Shown here piece by piece: positions 27,332-35,700 of a DNA stretch of 64,000 nucleotides. The notes beneath the pieces were generated by a model. The model saw only the letters and a program-made list of their open reading frames with translations. It did not search any database and was not told the DNA's origin. The stretch covers positions 62,001 through 126,000 of the forward strand of contig NZ_QZEY01000021.1 of NCBI RefSeq assembly GCF_003594875.1. The letters run 5' to 3'. Origin of the DNA: Bailinhaonella thermotolerans (lineage in GTDB: Bacteria; Actinomycetota; Actinomycetes; Streptosporangiales; Streptosporangiaceae). Position 1 is the first letter of the stretch. Each line of letters begins with the position of its first letter. The position numbers and the translations under genes are program-made.

Positions 27332-28975
27332 CTAGGGGTCTCCCTGGTCCACGGGGCGCGGCGAGTCGGGCGGCGGGGGGCCGTCCCCGTGTGAAGGGTG
27401 GGCGGGGGCGGCCCCATGGGGGTGGACGGCCGCGGGTCCGGCGGGACGCACGGGGGCGGTCCCGTTGGGATGGGCGGGGGTGATCCCGGCGGGATGGGCG
27501 GGGCCCGTCCCGTTGGGGTGCGCCGGGCCCGTGCCGTTGGAGTGGGGGGACGGCGGGGCCGCGCCGGAGTGGGCCGACGGGGGCCCGCCGGAGTGGGCGG
27601 GCGCGGCGCCGGCCGAGTGGGCGGGGGCCTGGGCGGGGGCGGCCCCGCCGGAGTGGGCCGGGGCGGCTCCGGCGGGGTGTCCGGGCAGGCGGTTGCCCGC
27701 CGGGAGGCAGACGCGGTCGCGGCCGAGGGCCTTGGCGCGGTAGAGGGCGAGGTCGGCGGCGGCGAGGAGCTCGATGAGATCGTCGCCGTGGATCCGCATG
27801 ATGGCGACCCCGATGGAGATCGTGACCGAGACCATGGCGTTCTCGGCGGGCAGGGCCATGCGGGCGACGCGGACGCGCAGGCGTTCGGCGACGCGCTTGG
27901 CCTCGGCCAGGTCGGAGTGCGGCAGCAGGACGACGAACTCCTCGCCGCCGAACCGGCCGATGACGTCGTACTCGCGGAGCTGGCTGCGGAGCGTCGAGGC
28001 GACCGCCACGAGGACCTGGTCGCCGACGAGGTGTCCGTGCTTGTCGTTGACGCGCTTGAAGTGGTCGATGTCCACGATGAGCAGCGCGAGCGACTCGTGG
28101 GTGCGCTGGGCCCGGCCGATCTCGGTGCCGGCCTCGCGCTGCCAGGCGGCGGCGTTGAGCAGGCCCGTCTTGTCGTCGGTGCGGGCCGCGGCCTGGAGCT
28201 GGGCGTGCAGCAGGCTGCGCTGGAGCAGCACCACCGGCGGCAGCGCGAGCAGGAGCAGCGCGGGGGTGAGCGCGCAGGCGATCGCCACGAGCACGCCGAG
28301 GCAGAGCTCGACGACGTCCAGGATCAGGCTCTCGCGGTCCCACAGCACGTCGCGCCAGCGGGCCTCGGGGTCGCAGCCGCGCGCGGCCACCGCGACGAGC
28401 GCGGTGTTGACGACGGCGAACATCGCCGCGCACCCGACGGCGAGCAGCAGCATGAGGCCGTGGTCGCCGACCAGCCACGCCGCGGGACGGCCCAGGGGGT
28501 CCGGCACCGCCTCGTGGAACACGATCGAGGCCGTGCAGCCGGCCAGGCCGACCGCGGCCGTCGTGAAGACACGCCGGTAGAGCAGCGTGGCCCGGACGCG
28601 CAGTTGCAGCATGATGTGCAACGGGATCGGCGCGAGCAGGGCGTAGACCGGCGGCAGCAGCAGCGCGACCGGCAGCCACCAGGCGGAGAGCAGGTCGCGG
28701 GAGATGCCCGCGGGCATGCCGAGCCGGCGCGTCGCCTCGATGCACACCGAGCCGCAGGCCAGCAGGGCGGCGAAGACGAGCAGGTCGCGCCCGTTCACCT
28801 GGGTCGTCCGCGCTAACACCGGAATCAGGAGGAGCTCCAGGAGCACCACCGCCACCATGTATCCGACGAGCCCGGGCGGCTGGGCGAGCAACGGCCAGCG
28901 CCCCGAGTGCGCTCCGCGTTTGCTCGGCCTGCCCGGTTCCTGGGCGTTTGCCGGAGCCTGCCGCACCGCCGACAT
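27332..28975 (-). CDS. Membrane-bound diguanylate cyclase (GGDEF) with His/Ala/Pro-rich tail
   Basis: A 547-residue protein making cyclic di-GMP from two GTP. The N-terminal half (about residues 35-255) has several transmembrane helices and is a probable sensor. The GGDEF domain spans about 265-425 with an intact GGEEF motif near 343, metal-binding DIDHFKRVND, and an RxxD inhibitory site five residues before GGEEF (REYD). It is therefore likely active and product-inhibited. The last 115 residues or so are low complexity, a run of PAHSGG/PAHPNG units rich in His that could bind metal. A BldD-like box lies about 70 bp upstream. Confidence 0.9.
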   Translation of the reverse strand: MSAVRQAPANAQEPGRPSKRGAHSGRWPLLAQPPGLVGYMVAVVLLELLLIPVLARTTQVNGRDLLVFAALLACGSVCIEATRRLGMPAGISRDLLSAWWLPVALLLPPVYALLAPIPLHIMLQLRVRATLLYRRVFTTAAVGLAGCTASIVFHEAVPDPLGRPAAWLVGDHGLMLLLAVGCAAMFAVVNTALVAVAARGCDPEARWRDVLWDRESLILDVVELCLGVLVAIACALTPALLLLALPPVVLLQRSLLHAQLQAAARTDDKTGLLNAAAWQREAGTEIGRAQRTHESLALLIVDIDHFKRVNDKHGHLVGDQVLVAVASTLRSQLREYDVIGRFGGEEFVVLLPHSDLAEAKRVAERLRVRVARMALPAENAMVSVTISIGVAIMRIHGDDLIELLAAADLALYRAKALGRDRVCLPAGNRLPGHPAGAAPAHSGGAAPAQAPAHSAGAAPAHSGGPPSAHSGAAPPSPHSNGTGPAHPNGTGPAHPAGITPAHPNGTAPVRPAGPAAVHPHGAAPAHPSHGDGPPPPDSPRPVDQGDP

Positions 28976-29043
28976 CCATCCCCCAACGATGGCCCGGCCG
29001 CGGCCAGGCTGCCCGGAGCCGCCGTGTTCGCGGCATCATCTCC

Positions 29044-29056
29044 TTACGATGTGTAA
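29044..29056. promoter_or_regulatory. BldD-like box upstream of the GGDEF gene
   Basis: TTACGATGTGTAA matches the published BldD consensus tnACnnnnnGTnA exactly and overlaps the 11-bp palindrome TGTGTAACACA (29050-29060). It is 69 bp upstream of the GGDEF start. BldD is the c-di-GMP-responsive developmental repressor of actinomycetes and is known to bind several diguanylate cyclase promoters in Streptomyces. Binding here is inferred from sequence only. Confidence 0.5.
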
Positions 29057-29060
29057 CACA

Positions 29061-30242
29061 ATAGTTGCAGCGCGTGCCTTGCGCGAGGAAACCCGCCACC
29101 TTCCCTTCCCGGCCCCCGCCGGACCCCCCGCTCCCCCGGCTTCTCCCAGCCTCTCCCCACTCTCGCCCCTCCCTCCCCAACACTCCCACGCCCCCCTCGC
29201 ACACCCCCCGCGCCCCGCGCCACACGTCCGGCAACGGCGAGCGTGATTACTGTCCGTCACATTCGGCCCGCACCTTTCCTCCTTTCCGGCTCCACACCCG
29301 CCCCGGCGGCATCACCCCCTCCCCCGCACCTCCCCTCCCACCGCACACGCCGGGATGCCCCGCCGCACACCGCCCCGCCCCCGGCCTCCGTCCCGGTCCC
29401 CCCACCCGCGATCCCGGGCGTGTCGCCCACGACCCCCGTCCCGTCCCAACACGGCCCCCGTACGCGCGGCCCCGATCCGGTCCGGCCCGGGTACGGCGCG
29501 GCCCCGGCCTGGCGCGCCCCGTCTCGACGCGGCCCCGGTCCCGGTCCGGCTGGAGGTCCGGCGCCGCCCGGGGGGTACGGCGCGGCTCCGTACCCGGCGC
29601 GGCCCGGAAGGTACGGCACGCGCCCCGGCTGATGGCCCCCGTCTCGGCGCGGCCCGTCTCGGCGTGGCCTGGCCGAGGGTATGGCGCGGCCCCCTCCCGG
29701 TACGCCCCTCCCGGCACGCCCCCGATCCGGCGCGGCACCAATCCGGGGCGGACCGATCCGGGCGGACCGATCCGGTCCCGCCCAGGTACGGCGCGATCCG
29801 GTCCCGGCGCGGCCCGGGACGTACGGCAAGAGCCCCCGCCTGGCGCGGCCCCGTCCCGGCCCTTCCCGGCCCGGGGATACGGCGCGGCCTCGGTCGGGGC
29901 GCAACCCGGGGGGGTACGGCAGGGCCCGGGGACGGCGGCGGGGCGGCCCGTCCGCCGGGCGCCGGGATCGGCCGGCATGGTGGATCCCGGGCGGCCATGG
30001 GGGCCGAGGAGCGCGAAAAGCGGCGGAGGGCGCGCGTTCGCGAGGGGAATCGGGGCAGGGGCAATATCGTGGTCAATGCGGATGACATGGGCATTCGCCC
30101 GTGCTGACGGAGGGAGCCGCCGCCATGCGAGGCGTTGTCTGGATCTGAGCGGGCACGGCGCGACGGCGCGCCCCGGCGATCGCCGCCGCCCGTGGAGGGG
30201 CCGGTGCGCGAGCACCACGCCGCACCGGCCCCCGCCCGCCGG
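29061..30242. repeat. 1.2-kb repeat-rich region without a credible gene
   Basis: Between the GGDEF gene and ssbB. Open frames exist in several phases on both strands because of extreme GC content, but none shows a domain, and no frame is consistent throughout. From about 29490 to 29920 a GTACGGCGCGGCC-like word returns at 29491, 29575, 29679 (GTATGG), 29786, 29877 (ATACGG) and in shorter form at 29611, 29821 and 29914, spaced roughly 85-110 bp. Runs of CGGCGCGGCCC and CCGATCCGG fill the intervals. In two frames this reads as Gly-Tyr-Gly-Ala-Ala-Pro-like units, so a decayed Pro/Gly-rich gene is one explanation; a non-coding repeat array is the other. Confidence 0.5.
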
Positions 30243-30857
30243 TCAGGCGGCCCGGGGCCGTTCGTCCTCCTCGCCGGGGGCCCAGAGAGTGGCGGCCTCC
30301 GGGTCCGCGGGCGCGATCCCGCCCGCCACTGTCCCGGCCGCCACTGTCCCGCCCGGCGCGGTCTCGCCGGGCGCCGGGCCCGGCCCGGAACCCGCCGGCA
30401 CGGCTCCGGGCGACGCGTGGCCCGGGCCGACGCCCGTGGCCCAGTCCTCGGTGGAGTCCTTCAGACGGCGGTCCGTCTCGGGGTCGGGGGCGGCGCGGCG
30501 GATGGACTTGGTGAAGCGGGTGACGCCGCGGTTGAGGTCGTGGCCCACGGAGTTGGCCTCCACCTCGACCGAGGTCTTGCGGACGCCGTTGCTGTCCCAC
30601 TCGCGGACGGCGAGCCTGCCGTGCACCAGCAGCGGATCACCGATCTTGATGGACTGGGCGACGTTGGCGGCCAGGGCGCGCCAGCAGCGCACGGTCAGGA
30701 ACAGGGTCTGGCCGTCGCGCCAGGTCTGCGCGGAGCGGTCGTAGACGCGCGGGGTCGAGGCCAGGCGCACGGACAGGACGCAGTTGCCGTCCCCCAGGTC
30801 GAACACGCGCGGCTCGGCCACGACGTTGCCCACCACGGTCGTATACGTTTCCCTCAT
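30243..30857 (-). CDS. ssbB: Single-stranded DNA-binding protein paralog SsbB
   Basis: A 204-residue SSB. The OB-fold occupies about residues 1-110 (RETYTTVVGNVVAEPRVF, TVRCWRALAANVAQSI and GDPLLVHGRLAVREW are typical SSB segments). The C-terminal 90 residues are Pro/Gly/Ala-rich and lack the acidic DDDxPF tip that recruits partner proteins in the main SsbA. Loss of that tip and proximity to two dynamin-like genes match Streptomyces SsbB, which acts in chromosome segregation during sporulation. ATG at 30857 follows GCGGAGG. Orthology is inferred from architecture and synteny as I recall it. Confidence 0.82.
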   Translation of the reverse strand: MRETYTTVVGNVVAEPRVFDLGDGNCVLSVRLASTPRVYDRSAQTWRDGQTLFLTVRCWRALAANVAQSIKIGDPLLVHGRLAVREWDSNGVRKTSVEVEANSVGHDLNRGVTRFTKSIRRAAPDPETDRRLKDSTEDWATGVGPGHASPGAVPAGSGPGPAPGETAPGGTVAAGTVAGGIAPADPEAATLWAPGEEDERPRAA

Positions 30858-31088
30858 GGTTGCCTCCGCTGGATCCGGTGCGGGCGGCCCGTCCGCCGCC
30901 CCGACCACCCCAGCGTGACCGGCCCGGCCCCCGCCCCCCGCTCCCGAACCACGTTCTGTGGACAACCTTCCAGACGACTCCCCCGAATCACCCCGCCTGT
31001 GGAAAACCCCGGTCGCCGCGGCGCCGCGGCCGGCGTGAGCCGTACCGTAGCGCCGGGACGCCCGCCGCGCGGATCGGGACCCTGACGG

Positions 31089-32723
31089 TCAGCGGGCGCG
31101 CGCCTGGGCCAGGGCGGCGTGGAAGTCGTGGTAGCGGGTGAGCTCGCGCTCGACGGGGGCGAGGATGTACTCCTCGGCCACGGCCTCGATGCGGGAGCGC
31201 ATGTCGCGCTCGCGGCGCTCGCGTTCGCGGCCCGCCCCGAGCACGATGAGGTTGCGGCACGCGATCGCCGACAGCAGGCCCAGGCCCAGTGACGACACCA
31301 CCGCCAGCCCCAGCCAGGGGAGCAGCGACACCGCGCCCATCGGGCCGAGGGGCGGGATGCCCGCCCGCGCCACGCCGTACACCACGATGGAGCCGATCCA
31401 GAGCACGCCGACGACCACGAGCAGGACCAGGAGGTACTGCCAGACCATGAACAGCCGCCACCAGAACGGCACCCGGTCCAGCCCGGTCGGCGAGGACGCG
31501 ACGGCCTCGGAGATCGCCTCGGGCAGTTCGGCGGCGCGGGAGCGGGACGCCTCGCGGACGGCGCGGCGCCACTCGCCCGGCATCCCCGCGGTCACGCCGT
31601 CGGCCAGGGCGTCGAGGGCGTTGCCCACCTCGGCCGGCTGGACCGTCGCCGCGCCGACCTCGTCGAGCATCCCGCGGATCTCCTCGCGCACGTCGCCGAG
31701 CCGCATGCGGCGCAGCGGGTCGCGCCGCAGGCGGGCGGCCCAGCGGGAGTACGGCCAGCCGACCCAGTGCGCGGCGCGCAGGGAGTAGCCGTTCTCCAGC
31801 GCCTCCCCCACGGCGGGCACGCCCACCGCGTCGGTCAGCGCGTCCATGAGCCCGGCGCGGCGGCCCTCGTCCACGGTGGTCGGCGGCGGCTCGTCCTGTG
31901 GCGCGAACGGGACCAGGCGCGGCGTCAGCCGGTCGAGGTCGGCCTCGATGCGCAGGTTGGCGGCCTGCCGGGACGCCACCGCCTGCGCGAGCACGGCGCG
32001 CAGCCCGTCGATCCCGGCCCGCTCGGTCGCCGAGGTGACCAGGACGCGCGGATCGGCGACGCCCTCGCGGCGCAGCAGCCCGGTCAGGTCCTCGACGCAC
32101 TCGGCGACCTCCTCGGGCATGAGGCGGTCGGCCTGGTTCAGCACGAACACGGTGATCGCGTCGCGCCCGGCCAGCTCGGTGACGTACCTGCGGTGCACGG
32201 ACGCGTCGGCGTACTTCTGCGGGTCGAGCACCCAGACGATCATGTCGGCGGCCATGATCATGCGGTCGGCCTCGCCGTCCGCCATGGCCCGCACCGAGTC
32301 GTGGTCGGGCAGGTCGAGCAGGATGAGCCCGCCGAGCCCGCTGTCGTGCCGGTCGAGCGCGCTCGCGCGGGAGAAGCGGTAGCGCCAGGGGATCCGCAGC
32401 CAGTCCAGCAGCGGCGCGGCCTCGTCGGCGCCCCACACGCACGCGTGCGTGTGCCCGGTCGTGGGACGGCGCACGCCCACCGGGGACAGGTCGAGCCCGG
32501 ACAGCGCGTTGAACAGCGAGGACTTGCCGCTGCCGGTGCCGCCCGCGAGCGCCACGACGGTGTGGTCGGCCGACCGGGTCAGCCGCTCACCGGCCCGCCC
32601 GAGCAGCGCGGACGCCTCGCGGAGCACGGCCGGGTCGACCTGGCCCGCGCCGTGCTCGACGGCCCGTTGGAGACCGCCGAGCCGGGCCGCGAGCCCCGCC
32701 CGCGCCTGGGTGGTCGTGGTCAT
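31089..32723 (-). CDS. dynB: Dynamin-like GTPase with transmembrane segments (DynB-like)
   Basis: A 544-residue GTPase. P-loop GGTGSGKSS near residue 61, G3 DLPDHDS near 137 and G4 NQAD near 195 define the G domain. Two hydrophobic segments (about 410-440 and 455-485) anchor the C-terminal half, ahead of a charged RERERRERDMRSR helix. Paired dynamin-like proteins DynA/DynB of Streptomyces stabilise FtsZ rings at sporulation septa, DynB being the membrane-embedded partner. This gene's ATG overlaps the dynA stop by 4 nt. The assignment rests on paired arrangement, TM content and the ssbB neighbour. Confidence 0.75.
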   Translation of the reverse strand: MTTTTQARAGLAARLGGLQRAVEHGAGQVDPAVLREASALLGRAGERLTRSADHTVVALAGGTGSGKSSLFNALSGLDLSPVGVRRPTTGHTHACVWGADEAAPLLDWLRIPWRYRFSRASALDRHDSGLGGLILLDLPDHDSVRAMADGEADRMIMAADMIVWVLDPQKYADASVHRRYVTELAGRDAITVFVLNQADRLMPEEVAECVEDLTGLLRREGVADPRVLVTSATERAGIDGLRAVLAQAVASRQAANLRIEADLDRLTPRLVPFAPQDEPPPTTVDEGRRAGLMDALTDAVGVPAVGEALENGYSLRAAHWVGWPYSRWAARLRRDPLRRMRLGDVREEIRGMLDEVGAATVQPAEVGNALDALADGVTAGMPGEWRRAVREASRSRAAELPEAISEAVASSPTGLDRVPFWWRLFMVWQYLLVLLVVVGVLWIGSIVVYGVARAGIPPLGPMGAVSLLPWLGLAVVSSLGLGLLSAIACRNLIVLGAGRERERRERDMRSRIEAVAEEYILAPVERELTRYHDFHAALAQARAR

Positions 32724-35700
32724 CGGGCCGCCTCGTTCTTGGCGGACTCCACGCCGTACATCGCCTGGAACAGCCGCATCGCCGCCCGCTCGTCGGGCAG
32801 CCCGGCGCGGTCCAGGGCCTGGCCGTACCTCACCATCTCCTCATCGAAGATCATGCTGATCCGCGCCCGGAGGTCGCTCCGGGCCTTCCCGCCGATGCTC
32901 CGCAGGGACTCGGCGCCGAACAGCCCGCGCAGCAGCCGCTGCGGCAGGGAGTTCGCGCCCGGCCCGCCGGGAACCTCCGCGTCACCGTACCCGAGCAGGC
33001 CGACCGTGAAGACCAGCGCGATCACCTCCTCGTCGAAGGTGACCAGCTTGGCGACGCTCCGCTTGGTCACCGCCTCGGTGCGGATCAGCTCCAGCAGGTG
33101 CTCCTGCCAGGCGCTGATCGCCCGGTCGGTACGGCGGGCGAACTCCTCGGACGGCGCGCCCAGGCCGGACGTCTCCGCGAGCGAGGGGACGCGCGCCCGC
33201 CAGCGCTCCACGGCGTCCTGCGCGGCCCGCTGCCCGGCCACCAGGATTACGGCCTCGATGGCGCTGCGCAGGGCCGCCTTGAGCGCCCTGGTCTTGGCGG
33301 GGGTACGGCGTTTGCGCGCCTTGTTCCGGGACTGCCGGATCTGCAGGGAGCGCACGAGGTCGCCGCCCGCGGCGTAGTCGCGCCAGCGGGCCAGGACCTC
33401 GCCGCGCAGCAGCGACCCGTCCCGCATCGACGCGTCGATCCAGCCCAGCGCCGCGCCGTACGCCGCCTCGATGTCGCGGCGCAGCTCGGCGCGGTGGGCC
33501 ACCTGGCCGTCCAGGTGGCGCGCCAGTTCCGGGACGCGGCGGCGGAAGCTGTTGAGCGCGCCGGTGAAGGTGCCGTCCACGACCTCGGCGCGCCGCGCGG
33601 CGTCGGCGGCGAACTCGCGCAGCCAGTCCCGCAGGTCGGCGACCTCCTCGGCGGGCAGCCGCCCGTCCACGGGGCGCACCTCGTGGACGACGAACCGGTC
33701 CAGCTCGCCCAGGCCGTTCTCGTCGAGCATGCGGCCGAAGTGCGAGCGGATCACGTGCTCGGCCTGCTTGTTGTCGCCGGGCAGCCGGGAGAGCACGATC
33801 GCCGTGCGGGCGCCGCGCTCGCGGGCCAGGCCGAGCAGCCGCCAGGCGGGCGCGTCGGCGTAACGCATCGGGGTGGTGACGAAGAGCCACAGGTCCGAGG
33901 CGCTCAGCAGCTTGCGCGCGAGGGCGTGGTTCTCCTCGACGACCGAGTCGATGTCGGGCGTGTCGAGGAGGGCGACGCCGGGCGGCAGGTCGGGGCTCTC
34001 GGCGAGCACGATCGAGTCGCGCCCGTCCTGCTCCTCGACCCGCGCCAGGTCCGGCAGCAGGCCGCCGTCGGCGAACCATTCCCGGTCGTCCGGATGGCAC
34101 ACCAGCACCGGCGTCGAGGTCGTGGGCCGGCGCACGCCGACCGCGCTCACCTTGCGCCCGGCCAGCGAGTTCACCAGCGTGGACTTCCCGGCCCCGGTGG
34201 AGCCGGTCAGCACCACGAGCGCGGGCGCGGTCGCCTGCCGCACCCGCGGCAGCACGTAGTCGTCGAGCTGCGCGACGAGTTCCGCCTGGGCCGCCCGCGC
34301 CTGCGCCACCCCGGGCACGTCAAGCGGGAACCGCAGCGCCCGCACCCGGTCCCGCAGCACCCACAGGGCCGACTCCAGCCCGGTCGGCGGGGCGTCCTCC
34401 GGCTCCCCCTCGTCATCCTCGTGCAGCCACGCGTCGGAATCGTCGTCGTCCCCGGCGTCCTCGAAGGCCGAGGCGGAGCCGTCATCCTCGTCCTCCGGTA
34501 CGGCGACCGCCGCGTCCTCGTCCCCGGGTACGGCGTCCGCCCGATCCTCGCCGTCCGCGCCGTCCGCGTCCGCGCCGTCGGCGTCTTCGTGGCCGGCGTC
34601 TTCGTGGCCGGCGTCTTCGTGGCCGGCGTCCTCGCGGGGTACGGCGACGCCCCCGGCCTCGTGTCCGCCCGCCACCACGTCGGCGGCGTCCTCCGCCTCG
34701 CCGGGCCCATCGCCCGTCCCGGCCCCGGCGACGCCGGAGTCCCCGCTCCATGTGGAGAGCTCGGTCACGTCGAACGGGGCGTCGTCACGGGCGTGCCCGG
34801 CGGCCTCGTCCCCGGCCTGGTCCGCGCCGGGACCCCCGGAGTCCCCGGACCACTCCTCCACCGGAACCGCGGCGGTGCCGACACCGGCCGCCTCGGAGAC
34901 ATCCTCCGGAGACGCCTCCGCACCCTGCCCATCCGCCGACGCGGGCTCGGCCGCGTCGCGGAAGGACGCGTCGGGCCCGCGGTCCTCGGGGGTCTCCCCC
35001 GGTACGCCGTCGGCGGCGTCCTCCGCCGCGGCGGGCGCGCCCCTCACCGCGCGGGGCTTCGCCGCGGCAGGACCTTCGCTCCCCGTGGGTGCGTCGGTCG
35101 CGTCGAGCGGTGCGTGCCCGGCGGCCTCGTCCCCGGCCTGGTCCGCGCCGGGACCCCCGGAGTCCCCGGACCACTCCTCCGCCGGAACCGCAGCGGTGCC
35201 GACACCGGCCGCCTCGGAGACGTCCTCAGAGGACGTCTCCACACCATGCTCATCCCGCGATGCGGGCTCGGCCGCGTCGCGGGAGGGGTCGCCGGGCAGA
35301 GCGCCGGCCGCTTCGTCGTCCTGGTCGGCCATCGCGGCGGGCTCGCCGGCGGCGGCGCCTTCCACCGCGACGCCCGGCTCCATCTCCGCCTCCGCCGCAC
35401 GGGAAGCCGGGGATCCGGCGGCGGACGGCGACGTGTCCCCGCCCTCCGCCACCGCGCCGGTCTCCGCCGCGCCGGAGTCCTCGTCACCCGTGAGGACATC
35501 GGCGGGGTCGTGCGGGGCGTCCTCGCTCCCCACCGGGATGCCGGTCGCGCCGGACGAGACGCCCTCGTCCTCCGCGGGAACGACGGCCGCGTCGTGCGGG
35601 GCGTCCTCGCTCTCCGTGGGCACGTCGGCCGCGTCGGACGAAACGCCCTCGCGCACAGCGGAGACGCCGGCCGCGTCGAGCGGGACGTCCTCGCCGCCCA

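Noticed and set aside
29065-30118. Overlapping open frames on both strands of the repeat-rich gap
   Set aside because: No frame has a recognisable domain, a consistent ribosome-binding site, or coding-type third-position bias over its length; all interpretations as a Pro-rich gene need frameshifts.
34579-34635. Three direct 15-bp repeats GTCTTCGTGGCCGGC considered as a CRISPR or regulatory array
   Set aside because: They are in frame in dynA and encode AGHED repeats; spacing is zero and no spacers or cas genes are present.
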